Shown: positions 35,601 through 44,818, counted from the stretch's first letter. The stretch is 50,218 nucleotides of DNA from Rubripirellula sp. (GCA_029213145.1 JARGNK010000024.1:17649-67866); one strand, 5' to 3'. The notes: a model not told the origin generated them from the sequence alone. A program made the numbers and translations.

Positions 35601-35866
35601 TACGGCGTGCCTGCGTTCTCGAATACTGTTCGAGTGAACTCAACCATTCGCATCATCAGCCATGGCAGACACACAATTAAGACACCAGCCATCGCTAAAA
35701 TCTTAGGAACGAAAGCTACCGTTTGGTCCTGAATCTGTGTCAATGCCTGCATCAAACCAACCAACAAGCCAGCCAACATCCCAATCAGTAACATGGGCGC
35801 AGCAATCACGACAGCAGCCATCAAGGTGGTGCGGCATAAGTCGACGGCCATGGACGCATCTAACAT
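35600..35866 (-). CDS. fliQ: Flagellar export gate protein FliQ
   Basis: About 88 residues, matching the usual 89, with two membrane helices: LCRTTLMAAVVIAAPMLLIGMLAGLLVGLMQALTQIQDQTVAFVPKILAMAGVLIVCLPWLM. Part of the FliPQR export channel. The ATG at 35866 is preferred because GAGG lies upstream and the length fits; a TTG at 35887 would overlap the fliP end by 8 bases. Coupled to fliR by the one-base overlap. Confidence 0.94.
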   Translation of the reverse strand: MLDASMAVDLCRTTLMAAVVIAAPMLLIGMLAGLLVGLMQALTQIQDQTVAFVPKILAMAGVLIVCLPWLMMRMVEFTRTVFENAGTP

Positions 35867-35879
35867 CGCGCAAAGATCC

Positions 35880-36767
35880 TCAACCAATCGTTCCGAAACT
35901 GTCCATTAACATCTGCACTACTAAACGCCAACCATCAACCAAAACGAACAGCAGCAATTTGAACGGCAGCGAAATGACTTGCGGTGGCAGCATCAGCATC
36001 CCCATCGAAATCGTGACACTGGCCACCACCAAATCCACAATTAAAAACGGCAGATAGATTTGGAATCCCATCAAAAAAGCCGTCTTCAGTTCGCTCAGGA
36101 TATACGCAGGCAAAAGAACTCTAAGCGGCACATCCTCAAAGCTCGAAGGCAGCGGCGCATCGGGATCCATGTAGTGAAAGAATAGATAAACATCATCGTG
36201 ATTACCGGCAACATCGATTTGATTCGACATGAACTCACGAATTGGAATGGAACCCGCGTCATAAGCCTCTTCCAGCGCCATAGAACCGTTCGCCTCGGTG
36301 TAAGGCTTGACAGCGTCCTCGTACACGCGAGTCCAGACGGGCGTCATCACAAACAAGGTCATGAACAGAGCAACACTGGTCATGACCTGACTCGGCGGCA
36401 ACGATTGCAGACCAATCGCCTGACGCAATAAACCCAGCACGATGATGATCCGCACATAGCAAGTTGTCATCAGCAGCACGGCCGGCGCCAAACTCAGCAC
36501 CGTCAGCAGAAGCATGACCTGCAAGCTACTGGCGAGTCCCTCTGGACTCGTCCACTGCTCAGGCCCTCCCGCCAAACCATCGAGAGCCTCCAGCGGCACA
36601 ATCGTGGGTGTCTTATCCACCAACGTCGCCGAGGAATCCACGGTAACTCCCGAGGGAGCTGTGACTACCGATTGATCCCGACTCTCGACACCCGTCTGAG
36701 CTGCAACCGGAATCGCCGTCCAGGCAACCCATATCAAAAATAACAACGATCGTCTGGACCCGTTCAC
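35880..36767 (-). CDS. fliP: Flagellar export gate protein FliP
   Basis: A 295-residue protein with a signal peptide (RRSLLFLIWVAWTAIPVAAQ) and a longer-than-usual acidic periplasmic segment before the first core helix. The core is typical FliP: LAPAVLLMTTCYVRIIIVLGLLRQAIGLQSLPPSQVMTSVALFMTLFVMTPVW, IREFMSN, LLPAYILSELKTAFLMGFQIYLPFLIVDLVVASVTISMGMLMLPPQVISLPFKLLLFVLVDGW. A GTG start at 36767 has GGAG about five bases upstream. It is the first gene of the fliPQR-flhB operon; fliO, fliM and fliN are not adjacent, and the gene upstream is unrelated. Confidence 0.96.
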   Translation of the reverse strand: MNGSRRSLLFLIWVAWTAIPVAAQTGVESRDQSVVTAPSGVTVDSSATLVDKTPTIVPLEALDGLAGGPEQWTSPEGLASSLQVMLLLTVLSLAPAVLLMTTCYVRIIIVLGLLRQAIGLQSLPPSQVMTSVALFMTLFVMTPVWTRVYEDAVKPYTEANGSMALEEAYDAGSIPIREFMSNQIDVAGNHDDVYLFFHYMDPDAPLPSSFEDVPLRVLLPAYILSELKTAFLMGFQIYLPFLIVDLVVASVTISMGMLMLPPQVISLPFKLLLFVLVDGWRLVVQMLMDSFGTIG

Positions 36768-36935
36768 GCAACTCCACTCCGGGGATCATCTTTAAACAAT
36801 CTTCGGAGATTAGAGAATTTTCTACTCTGAACGGAAGATGAAAAAGCAGGCGATGCTAGCAACTAGAGCCTGGATTCACCCCACGGCTACCAAGTTCGGC
36901 TTCCCGCTACGATTGGTCAGCACCAAGAAACGAGG

Positions 36936-37418
36936 TTAGGCAGCACCAAATAGACGCTGGTGGTGATACAGCATCAAATAGACGACGACACCGGTCACCG
37001 ATACGTACATCCAAATCGGGAAGGCAAACTTCACGAGTTTCTTATGCGCCACAAGCCGACCCTTCATCGCAAGATAAACCGCTCTGAGAACGAGGACAGG
37101 GACGGTCAACGCGAGCATCAAGTGCGTACCCAGAACCCCGTAATAGCAGTACCTAAAAGCAGTGGGGGCCACAGCAGGATCCTCAGGAAATCGTTTATTC
37201 CATTGCCCCGTGGTTTGATAAAGGGCTCCCTTGTGAAGCAGATAGAGTAGTAAAAAGACAGCACTAACTAGAATTGCAGTCAACATCAGACGCTGGTGCA
37301 CCCGTGCTCGACCGTTTCGAATGGCTCGCAGAGCAAGCACCAGCAGCACTGTCGCGGTCGCATTTAGCGTCGCGGTCGCGTGCGGCAAGTTATCAGCCAA
37401 AAACTGCCAACTCATCAT
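36936..37418 (-). CDS. DUF420 family membrane protein
   Basis: About 160 residues, four membrane helices. The DUF420 (YozB-like) pattern is visible: LPHATATLNATATVLLVLALRAIRNGRARVHQRLMLTAILVSAVFLLLYLLHK, HLMLALTVPVLVLRAVYLAMKGRLVAHKKLVKFAFPIWMYVSVTGVVVYLMLYH. The family occurs near cytochrome oxidase genes and is thought to serve oxidase biogenesis; the exact role is unknown. ATGs at 37418 and 37415 start two bases after the SCO gene stop, so it is translationally linked. Last gene of the oxidase assembly operon. Confidence 0.88.
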   Translation of the reverse strand: MMSWQFLADNLPHATATLNATATVLLVLALRAIRNGRARVHQRLMLTAILVSAVFLLLYLLHKGALYQTTGQWNKRFPEDPAVAPTAFRYCYYGVLGTHLMLALTVPVLVLRAVYLAMKGRLVAHKKLVKFAFPIWMYVSVTGVVVYLMLYHHQRLFGAA

Positions 37419-37420
37419 GA

Positions 37421-38083
37421 TCAACCTTCGCCTTCAATCATTCCCGAAATGGTCTCTTTTAGACGCTCCAACTGGACCGGCTCAGACCAAGTGTAAAAGC
37501 CCTCGATTTCGCCGGCCGGATCGACCAAGACGAATCTTTCGGTGTGAAACTTCTGATCAACCGGTTGTTGAAAAATCTCGGCACCGATACGACGGATGTA
37601 GGTTAGGTCGCCCGTCATGAACAACCACTGCTCTGGATCGGCACCAAATCGTGCTGCATATTCGCGTAACTGCTCCGGTGTGTCTGTTTCCGGATCGACC
37701 GAAATCGCGACGAACCTTACGCCCTGCCCTTCAAATTCATCCTGCAGTTCCTTGATCTTCTGGTTCTGCTGGACACAGATGCTCGGACAAGTGCTGAAGA
37801 AAAAGCTAACAATGTAAGGCTCTCCGACGAGATCCTCGCTACGAATCGTCTCGCCACTTCGCTCCGTCAACTCAAAGCGACTCAACCATGCCTCTCCCTC
37901 CGGCGGTTTCGCCGGCTCAGGATTCTCAATCCCCGAGAAATCATCACCCTCGAGCAATGGGTCTTCATTAGTAAAGACAACATCATCCGGGCCAGGTCCA
38001 TTCGCCGGCCGAAAGGCACGCATCGTCATTCCTAAAGAAACGCCTACGATAAGAATCAAAGCGACATTTACCAACATTCGCAT
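37421..38083 (-). CDS. SCO1/SenC family copper chaperone
   Basis: About 220 residues. An N-terminal membrane anchor (MLVNVALILIVGVSLGMTMRAF) is followed by a thioredoxin-fold domain. The copper site is visible: FFFSTCPSICVQQNQK (Cys pair near 97 and 101) and the His in FHTERFVLVDPAGEIEG (about 181). SCO proteins deliver copper to the CuA site of cytochrome c oxidase subunit II. The ATG at 38083 is preferred because AGGGGG lies seven bases upstream. It starts 11 bases after the ABC permease stop and ends two bases before the DUF420 gene. Confidence 0.94.
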   Translation of the reverse strand: MRMLVNVALILIVGVSLGMTMRAFRPANGPGPDDVVFTNEDPLLEGDDFSGIENPEPAKPPEGEAWLSRFELTERSGETIRSEDLVGEPYIVSFFFSTCPSICVQQNQKIKELQDEFEGQGVRFVAISVDPETDTPEQLREYAARFGADPEQWLFMTGDLTYIRRIGAEIFQQPVDQKFHTERFVLVDPAGEIEGFYTWSEPVQLERLKETISGMIEGEG

Positions 38084-38094
38084 CAATTTTCCCC

Positions 38095-38985
38095 CTAAAC
38101 AATGACATCCGCTTTACGGCTACCGCGGATCAATCGCCAAGCCACAATCGTGCATAGCACGGCAGTGACCACTGTAACTACCCAGCAAGCGATCGGGGAT
38201 GGTGTGAATCCTGCAGACCCGAAACTGAATTCAGGAAACAACAGACGCCGCATCTCGACCATTGAGTAACTGAGCGGATTCGCCCTCATCACCCCACCCA
38301 ATATCCATTGCCCCAGCGAGGCTTTGGGGCCCAGCATGGGAATCGGGAAAAAGGAACCGCTCAGCAACCACATCGGCATCAGCCCAAGCATCATTATCGC
38401 ATGAAACCCTTGCGTGCTCTCCATTGGCCAAGCAACGATCATTCCCAGCGAGCACATTGCGATCGCGATGAATGCCATCAATACCAGTAAAGGAATCAAA
38501 GACGCATTCCACTGGACCGTCCCGAGAATCAGCACCAGCAACAGGAAAGCCACTGCCTGAACCCACGCGATCACCGATCCGCCCACGACTTTACCAAGCA
38601 GCACCGGTAGCCGTCCGACAGGTGCCACCAGAACAGATTGCATGAATCCTTCCCGGCGATCTTCAATCACAGAAATCGTCGAGAAGATCGCAGTGAACAA
38701 CACAATCAGCCCGAGCGTGCCCGGCAAGAAATACTGCAGGAAATCCAAATCACCCGCTCCACTGAACGCCCCCTTCAACCCGGTTCCGAATAACAGCCAA
38801 AACACAAGTGGCTGCAAGATAGCAGCCGTGACTCGATTGCGTTGTCGAAAAAAACGCACCCACTCTCGCCACGCCAACATCCATGCCGCGCTCAGTGCAT
38901 CCCCCACCGTTACTGAATCCTCCGGTGACATTGAATACGAATCAGTCGCTGTTAATGTTTCACGCTTGGACGGCTCTAAATTCAC
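38095..38985 (-). CDS. ABC-2 type transporter permease
   Basis: A 296-residue membrane protein with six helices of the ABC-2 type: ILQPLVFWLLFGTGLKGAF, LPGTLGLIVLFTAIFSTISVIEDRREGFMQSVLVAPVGRLPVLLGKVVGGSVIAWVQAV, and LMPMWLLSGSFFPIPML. Its GTG start overlaps the end of the ATPase gene by four bases (GTGA), so the two form one exporter. The substrate is not evident. Its place between heme A/O synthesis genes and a copper chaperone suggests export of something needed for oxidase assembly (inference). Confidence 0.93.
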   Translation of the reverse strand: MNLEPSKRETLTATDSYSMSPEDSVTVGDALSAAWMLAWREWVRFFRQRNRVTAAILQPLVFWLLFGTGLKGAFSGAGDLDFLQYFLPGTLGLIVLFTAIFSTISVIEDRREGFMQSVLVAPVGRLPVLLGKVVGGSVIAWVQAVAFLLLVLILGTVQWNASLIPLLVLMAFIAIAMCSLGMIVAWPMESTQGFHAIMMLGLMPMWLLSGSFFPIPMLGPKASLGQWILGGVMRANPLSYSMVEMRRLLFPEFSFGSAGFTPSPIACWVVTVVTAVLCTIVAWRLIRGSRKADVIV

Positions 38986-39941
38986 GCTTCAGTCTCCCCG
39001 AAGCCATATCCTGTTCGAGCGATAAAGACATCCTCCAAACTTGGTCGTCCGACAGCAATCGACTGACACGCATCACCCAGATACTCCATTAATTGCGGAA
39101 CAAGCTCCCGGGGATTGCTAGACTGTACTCGCAAGCGATCTTCCATCTGCAGTGCCGCCATCCCACGATCTTCCAGCCATTGCACCGCGCGAGATATTTC
39201 GGAAGTTTGAATGGTGACGATTCCATCCCCCAATTCGGCGCGCAGATTGGCAGGAGAATCGCTCGCAATAATCTTACCGCGATTCATGATCGCCACACGA
39301 TCTGCTTTATCTGCTTCCTCCATTAGGTGCGACGTCAACAACACCGCTACTCCCTGGCAAGCCATTTGCCGAAGTGCCTCCCAAAGACTCAGCCGAGAGG
39401 CTGGATCTAATCCGGTGCTTGGCTCGTCAAGAAGCAACAGCGGTGGGTGGTGCAGCATTCCCTTCACTAATTCGACGCGTCGCTTCAAACCACCGGAGAG
39501 CGTTTCACATCGATCACCTCGACGATCAACTAGTTCCAATTGCCGCAGAAGCTCTTCTCTTCGGGCGTTCAGTCGTTTACCGCTGATCCCATAAAGAGCG
39601 CCTTGGCAAGCAATGTTCTCATCAACGGTTAGTTTCTTGTCCAGGCTCGGCGATTGAAAGACGATACCGATCCTGGCACGCACGCCAAGCGGGTTATCGC
39701 TGGCTGAAATCCCAGCGACTTCGATCACACCCTGCTGGATCGGCATCAGTGTGGAAAGCAAACGAAAAAGCGTTGACTTACCACTTCCATTGGGGCCGAG
39801 GAGAGCCAGGATTTCGCCGGCACATATTTCCAAATCAACACCATCCAGCGCGATCGGATCGCCATAGCGATGGCGTACCTCACGTACAACCGCGACGACA
39901 TTAGGCGGCGGAACCACTCGGCTAACGCTGGTAGAGATCAC
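38982..39941 (-). CDS. ABC transporter ATP-binding protein
   Basis: A 319-residue protein of the DrrA/CcmA-like ABC-2 exporter type. Walker A GPNGSGKST, Q-loop FQSPSLDKKLTV, signature LSGGLKRRVEL, Walker B LLLLDEPSTGLDP and the H-loop LTSHLMEEADK are all intact. A C-terminal accessory region (about 225-319) follows as in DrrA proteins. The GTG start has GGTGAT nearby. Partner of the downstream permease. Confidence 0.93.
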   Translation of the reverse strand: MISTSVSRVVPPPNVVAVVREVRHRYGDPIALDGVDLEICAGEILALLGPNGSGKSTLFRLLSTLMPIQQGVIEVAGISASDNPLGVRARIGIVFQSPSLDKKLTVDENIACQGALYGISGKRLNARREELLRQLELVDRRGDRCETLSGGLKRRVELVKGMLHHPPLLLLDEPSTGLDPASRLSLWEALRQMACQGVAVLLTSHLMEEADKADRVAIMNRGKIIASDSPANLRAELGDGIVTIQTSEISRAVQWLEDRGMAALQMEDRLRVQSSNPRELVPQLMEYLGDACQSIAVGRPSLEDVFIARTGYGFGETEA

Positions 39942-39950
39942 AACAGCGAA

Positions 39951-40964
39951 TCACCAAAACAGACGAAATGTGCAGATCGCTAAGACCGCAGGAAGCACTA
40001 ATAGCGACGAACGCAATAACTTCCGCGCCTGTTCATCACTCGGCGTCGACATAAAACCTACGGAAGCCATTAACATCGGTGTGGTACTCCCAACTGCGGC
40101 GATCGCAGCGATCGTGCCCTGAATCCACCCCCCGGGCAGAAAACAAAGAACGATTGCACAGCCCATTAACGCCAGCGAACCACTCACACTCTGAATGCCA
40201 GCACTCCACCCGGTCGGATCTTCAGTCGTCGTCATGCGGAATCCAGCCTCCCCATATTGCCGACGGTACAGCCACGCAATCGACATAAAATGAGGGTACT
40301 GCCAAGCGACCAACACACCAACGAGCAACCAACCTGGCAGGTCCATCAAAGTCCCTCCCATCGCCGTGTAGCCAATCAAAACGGGCAACGCCCCCGCGAC
40401 CGCGCCCACCGTCGTGTTCCAGGCGGTACGCGTTTTCATCGGAGTGTAAACAAGGACATAGAGAGCCCAAGTTACAAGACCCATCATCGCCGGAATTAAT
40501 CCAAAAAACGAATGCAACATTGACGTGCCGACTGCCAGCAATGTCAACATGTAAACAGTCGCAACGACTGCATGTATCCTTCCCGCCGCCAGCGGACGAT
40601 TGGCCGTTCGTGTCATACGCTGATCGATGACACGCTCCCAAATCTGATTCGCCGCGCCGGCACTACCTGCGACTGCGGCAGTCGCGACCAACAACCACAA
40701 CAGTTGGCCGCTCGGAACCAAGCCTCCTGCACCAATCATCGCGGTGGCAGCTGTCGTCACCAAAATCATGACGACAATGCGCGGTTTCGTTAACTGAATT
40801 AGATCAGTTAGGTAGCCGCTCACTCGGTCGCGAGCGGTCGTTGTAGTTTGGCCCACATTCGCGGACCTTTCCTCATCGATCGACAACGCAACCAGCGATT
40901 CGCCTGCGTCACAAACTGGTGAAGCAGGTTTCGGTGGTTCAGCGGTCAATAAATCCGTAGCCAT
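39951..40964 (-). CDS. ctaB: Heme O synthase (protoheme IX farnesyltransferase)
   Basis: A 337-residue protein with nine membrane helices. It attaches a farnesyl group to heme B, making heme O. Seen: LTKPRIVVMILVTTAATAM at the first helix, the prenyl-diphosphate-binding ANQIWERVIDQRMTRTANRPLAAG, and YTPMKTRTAWNTTVGAVAGALPVLIGYTAMGG. The about 55-residue hydrophilic N-terminus is longer than usual. It lies nine bases after ctaA on the same strand; the products act in sequence. Confidence 0.96.
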   Translation of the reverse strand: MATDLLTAEPPKPASPVCDAGESLVALSIDEERSANVGQTTTTARDRVSGYLTDLIQLTKPRIVVMILVTTAATAMIGAGGLVPSGQLLWLLVATAAVAGSAGAANQIWERVIDQRMTRTANRPLAAGRIHAVVATVYMLTLLAVGTSMLHSFFGLIPAMMGLVTWALYVLVYTPMKTRTAWNTTVGAVAGALPVLIGYTAMGGTLMDLPGWLLVGVLVAWQYPHFMSIAWLYRRQYGEAGFRMTTTEDPTGWSAGIQSVSGSLALMGCAIVLCFLPGGWIQGTIAAIAAVGSTTPMLMASVGFMSTPSDEQARKLLRSSLLVLPAVLAICTFRLFW

Positions 40965-40973
40965 CGACAGAGA

Positions 40974-41987
40974 TCATCCGAGGTTAGCAGAAAGGGTGGT
41001 TTGGGACTGACATCGACGAATTCGCGCCATGCGGAGCAAGGTTAAGGTAGCTACCGCGAGGATCAGCGACCCCGTCGCCACGTGGGCCGTAACGATGATC
41101 GATTCGGTGAACCCTTTGGCTTGGATCAGGAATCCGCTTGCCCCTGGTAAGGACCTTAGGAATACCGGCCAGCCATAGTTGACCACCCATGTCCCTGTCC
41201 CCAACGCAATTTGTACGCCCACCAATCCTATCAGAGCTCCGCCTGGACGCGACAGCGTCAAATCGCCGCACCGGCGAATCCCAGCATAAAGCAGCCCGGT
41301 CAGGATCCACAGGGCGAATGCCGTCATCACGTGAATTGCAACGATTAGCGTGAAATATCCAGGCGGTGTGGTGGGCTGAACATGCCGTAATTGGGCCCCG
41401 AGAACCAGCTGTAGATAACTGATTGCGAGAATCGCACCACTGCATACCAGCCAACGTCGATTGAATTTAGGCAACGACTCGGCGGGAACAGACCCGGCCC
41501 GCGACCAAATCGAGCTCGTAACGACCGCACAGGCCACGCAGAGAGAAAAAACTGCCGGTCCGAAACAGCCATGAATCATTGCCAATGTCCGATCACTTAG
41601 CAGGACACGCATCCCTCCCAAAAGGCCCTGAGATATCACGGCCGCAAGGATTCCAACCGCCAACCACAAGACCCAACGCCGAGGCTCTCGAACCTTGGCC
41701 GCCACAACGATACCAATCGCAACCAATCCCACTACCGCGCCTAAAAGACGGTGTCCGTGCTCAATCAACAGGTCAAAAGGCCCGTACACCCAAGTCGTTA
41801 AAGGATATAGAAATAGGTTGTAACCATAAGTTCCGGGCCAGTCTGGCACTGCCATCCCGGCGTCGTAAGTGGTAACCAGACCCCCAACCCAGATCAGCGG
41901 CCAAACTAAACAGACAGCCAGCACCGCTAAGCGATGCAAGGTTTTGGCGGGTGGCCCCACCTCCGTTCCGATCTGGCTCTCTGACAT
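40974..41987 (-). CDS. ctaA: Heme A synthase (COX15/CtaA)
   Basis: A 337-residue membrane protein. It oxidises heme O to heme A, the cofactor of aa3-type oxidases. Two related four-helix halves are visible, with the four expected histidines: IEHGHRLLG, MIHGCFGPAVF, AIHVMTAFALW and TAHVATGSLI. The N-terminal TTYDAGMAVPDWPGTYGYNLF is typical of the family. It starts two bases after the stop of a small membrane protein gene. Together with ctaB it implies an aa3-type oxidase elsewhere in the genome. Confidence 0.95.
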   Translation of the reverse strand: MSESQIGTEVGPPAKTLHRLAVLAVCLVWPLIWVGGLVTTYDAGMAVPDWPGTYGYNLFLYPLTTWVYGPFDLLIEHGHRLLGAVVGLVAIGIVVAAKVREPRRWVLWLAVGILAAVISQGLLGGMRVLLSDRTLAMIHGCFGPAVFSLCVACAVVTSSIWSRAGSVPAESLPKFNRRWLVCSGAILAISYLQLVLGAQLRHVQPTTPPGYFTLIVAIHVMTAFALWILTGLLYAGIRRCGDLTLSRPGGALIGLVGVQIALGTGTWVVNYGWPVFLRSLPGASGFLIQAKGFTESIIVTAHVATGSLILAVATLTLLRMARIRRCQSQTTLSANLG

Positions 41988-41989
41988 CT

Positions 41990-42199
41990 CTAACTGTCTC
42001 GCCTTCGTTTTGCATGCAACTGCTCACCTACGATCGCCCCGGCGACACACCCGCTAGCCGCAAAAATTGCACCCGCTACCAACCCACCAAAGCCAAGAGC
42101 CGACATCGTGAGAACACCGGCACTCAAACCTAAAATGGCGCCGATTGAACGGTAAGTATCACGGCTGGCACCCTGGCCGCTGGGAAGTTGCCGCATCAT
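41990..42199 (-). CDS. Small glycine-rich membrane protein
   Basis: A 69-residue protein with two short hydrophobic, glycine/alanine-rich segments (about 18-35 and 36-56: LGFGGLVAGAIFAASGCVAGAIVG) that look like a glycine zipper, and a basic C-terminus (HAKRRRDS). I do not recognise it. It lies tightly between the diheme cytochrome c (two-base gap) and ctaA (two-base gap), with a GAGGGAG ahead of two ATGs, so it is very likely translated. A role in oxidase assembly is inference from position only. Confidence 0.72.
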   Translation of the reverse strand: MMRQLPSGQGASRDTYRSIGAILGLSAGVLTMSALGFGGLVAGAIFAASGCVAGAIVGEQLHAKRRRDS

Positions 42200-42201
42200 C
42201 C

Positions 42202-43437
42202 TTACTCTCCCTCACCCAATTCATCTTCTCCGTCAGCGGAGCGTGGCTCAGGCACCGCAGCGGCGCGAAGATATCGCACCAGGTCCCAAATCTGATCATC
42301 CGTCAATCCGAGCCCGTTCGGCTCTTCCACGACGGCGACCGCTGGCATAGGCGTCCCGGCGATACCCTGTGTGATGCGGCGGTACAAAGTCTCTGGTTCC
42401 GAGCCACCGCGAAAGACTCCTAATTGCAAATTTCTTGGCTGGACTGGTCGCGGCCGCGGCGCGCCCGCTTTGCGAAATGGTCTCATCGCGTCTCGATCTT
42501 TCGGATCGAGTCCCAAGCGAGTCGAATATTCTTTCGCCCAATCGTCGTAATCCAAAGTCACCGCCTGACCGTTCCCGTTGGGTCCATGACAACCAACACA
42601 GTTGGCGATCGGTCCATGGAAGATCTTGTCGCCTCGTGAAATCGATTCGCTCAGCGACTCGCCTTGCAGATCGCGGTATGTACTCGGCACATCAATGGGT
42701 TGTGCCTGCCCCCAGTCACGAGCGACTCGATTTAAAACATCATGGACCGCTTCTTGTCCCTCAGTGCCAGAATCCAGCGTCAGCTTCGCCTCATCACTCG
42801 GGGCGGTTTCTTCGTAGCCGAGCTGATCAACAGCCGCCGCCATCAGGCGGCGTTCGAATTCGCCACGAACCGAAAGATAGATAACGTAGTCGACCAGCGC
42901 CTCGATATCCTCATTCGCAAGCAGTGTGAACGCCGGCATTCCTGTCCCGGGGACGCCGTGCTTTAGAAGCGACCGCAAATCGTCTCTCGTCGGCTTTTCC
43001 CCGCGTTCCGTCGACTTCCACTTGAAAACACCGTGGCGAAAGTCACGCGGATACGGATTTTGCGTGGCGCTGGCAGGCCCCGCTCCATCGCCCGCGACCC
43101 CATGACACGTAACGCAATGCTCCCGGAACAACCCGAGGTGCGTCCCATCCTCTTCGCTACTGACCGGCCCGGCCGCCCGCACGAGATTTTCAGCATCGAC
43201 TAAACCGACAAAAGTATCATCGTCGAACCAGGAACTCGGCCACTGCGGCTCGTCCGGCGTGCCGAACAGGCTCACCGCAACCTCATTTGTATCGTTCTTC
43301 GCGGCGTCAGCGGGAACGCTTCGCGTCCTCGCAAGTGTCAACGAGAATACCTCGTTGGCGGGAAACTGCTCAACCGCGATATCACAGCCGATGCCCGACA
43401 GAGCCAGAATTGCAATGATTATGGAGAGTTGACGCAC
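42202..43437 (-). CDS. Diheme cytochrome c lipoprotein
   Basis: A 411-residue protein. It begins with a lipoprotein signal: hydrophobic IIIAILAL, then lipobox S-G-I-G-C at residue 18, so it is exported and lipid-anchored. Two heme c sites are present: CVTCH (about 108-112), followed by PGTGMPAF with an axial Met, and CVGCH (about 280), followed by GTPMPAV with a second Met. An electron carrier near an oxidase is the likely role. The GTG start has no clear ribosome site. It heads the oxidase assembly operon: small protein, ctaA, ctaB, ABC transporter, SCO, DUF420. Confidence 0.93.
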   Translation of the reverse strand: MRQLSIIIAILALSGIGCDIAVEQFPANEVFSLTLARTRSVPADAAKNDTNEVAVSLFGTPDEPQWPSSWFDDDTFVGLVDAENLVRAAGPVSSEEDGTHLGLFREHCVTCHGVAGDGAGPASATQNPYPRDFRHGVFKWKSTERGEKPTRDDLRSLLKHGVPGTGMPAFTLLANEDIEALVDYVIYLSVRGEFERRLMAAAVDQLGYEETAPSDEAKLTLDSGTEGQEAVHDVLNRVARDWGQAQPIDVPSTYRDLQGESLSESISRGDKIFHGPIANCVGCHGPNGNGQAVTLDYDDWAKEYSTRLGLDPKDRDAMRPFRKAGAPRPRPVQPRNLQLGVFRGGSEPETLYRRITQGIAGTPMPAVAVVEEPNGLGLTDDQIWDLVRYLRAAAVPEPRSADGEDELGEGE

Positions 43438-44056
43438 GGTAGAAACAAGCCATCGAGTACCAAACTGAACGGCTATTGAACCGCAAGATCACCGCCGCGG
43501 TAAACCATCTGCGACCTTTCGTCCACCACAAACCCATTGGATAGGGGAGCCGTCGGCGCGCTGCTATCAGTGGTAGCGTCTGTAACCCGCGAATAACGCG
43601 ATTGAAGTGCAGGCGACCGAACAATTTAATGCCAAACGGACGGTGGCCTGCGAAGACTGGCCGGAACTCTTCACTCCCCGACCGATGGTGCCCTTCACCA
43701 CCCACCACGGCGGCGTAGACGCTTCTTAAGCTCCTCTGGGCCACTACAACTGGCGAAGCAGATGAGCGAAGGCTGCAGAGCGGTCCATGGAACTCAAATT
43801 TCTTCTCGGCAGAGCCTGAATCGATCGCCTGCCGAAAACAAGCCATTGCGACCGTAATCCGCTGTGCTAAGTCCGACTCGCTGGTCTCACCTCGTCCGCA
43901 CAAAAGAGTCCCGCCAGCGAATTTGACGCGACTGACTTTCGTAGTCTCCGCTCAAGACATCCACCAGCCGATTATGATCGCAGGCCAAGCAGAGTTGTTT
44001 CAGACGGAACCACAAGCGACTTTTCGTCAGCCGCTGGGCATCGGCTCTTTGAGCAA
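43438..44056. other. Intergenic stretch, no supported gene
   Basis: This 619-base stretch lies between the cytochrome c start and the end of the cupredoxin gene. An open frame on the minus strand (43382-43903, TTG start) runs through most of it but overlaps the cytochrome c by 55 bases and its protein resembles nothing I know. It probably holds the promoter of the oxidase assembly operon. I see no clear terminator. Confidence 0.4.
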
Positions 44057-44818
44057 TCAGTCGGCAAAATCAGCAGGAATCGTGACGGTACCCAGATCAT
44101 TCATGCCTGGCTTGATGTCAATTTCAAAGCGGCTACGACTCCATTCCTCGTCCTTGCCATCGACCTTGACTTCCTTGATTCCGCCAGCCTCGTGATAAAC
44201 CCGAAAGACAAGTTCACCCGCAGGCAAACCCTTGATCAACAAGTCACCATTCTCGTCGCTTTTGGCTGCAAAATGATGATCCAGAACGACAATGTAAGAC
44301 TTCATCCAAGGGTGGATATTGCAGTCGATTGGAATCGGTGCAGGCTCGCTCTCTTTCAGCTCAACCGACTTTTCTTGCCCGGCTGGAATCGTGAAGTTCT
44401 GTTGCTTGTTATTGAAGAACCCTAGATTCGCATTGTGTCCAACGGTATCGGGATTCGTAACTTTCAACGTGTCGCCAGTCTGTGCAATCACGATGTGCGG
44501 TTCGAATCGGCACTTGTCATTGGCCAGCGTGTGAGTCTTGTTCGCAGGGGCCACGTCATCAAGTTTCGATCCACCGCGACCGGTGTAGACATACAAAACG
44601 ACGTTTTTGATTCCCTTGTTATTAGGGTTCACCACCAAACGTTCATTTACGAGTTTGTGCTTGCCGCAATACTCCACGTCTTTGTCAACATTGACCAAGG
44701 CTGGCACCGCAGCGGCACCACCGAATTCAAAGCGAACCTTCAAGTCGCCGGTTTGCGCACTCGCAATCGAGCAGAGGGTGAGAGTAAGGGCAGAAGCAAG
44801 GCAGAATAAGCGTTTCAA
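44057..44818 (-). CDS. Secreted cupredoxin-like protein
   Basis: A 253-residue protein with a signal peptide (MKRLFCLASALTLTLCSIASA). The C-terminal half has a blue-copper fold: an early His in NPDTVGHNANLGF (about 127) and CNIHPWMKSYIVVLDH, where Cys, His and Met (about 164, 167, 170) are the usual type-1 copper ligands. An extra beta-sandwich-like region with Cys residues (YCGKHK, DKCRF) comes before it. It likely carries electrons or binds copper outside the cytoplasm; similar proteins are often labelled methylamine-utilisation or plastocyanin-like. Start is a TTG with GGAGAG nine bases upstream. It stands alone. Confidence 0.85.
   Translation of the reverse strand: MKRLFCLASALTLTLCSIASAQTGDLKVRFEFGGAAAVPALVNVDKDVEYCGKHKLVNERLVVNPNNKGIKNVVLYVYTGRGGSKLDDVAPANKTHTLANDKCRFEPHIVIAQTGDTLKVTNPDTVGHNANLGFFNNKQQNFTIPAGQEKSVELKESEPAPIPIDCNIHPWMKSYIVVLDHHFAAKSDENGDLLIKGLPAGELVFRVYHEAGGIKEVKVDGKDEEWSRSRFEIDIKPGMNDLGTVTIPADFAD

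Noticed and set aside
43382..43903. Minus-strand open frame of 173 codons upstream of the diheme cytochrome c
   Set aside because: TTG start without ribosome site, overlaps the cytochrome gene by 55 bases, rich in Arg, Ser and His as in shadow frames, and resembles no family I know.
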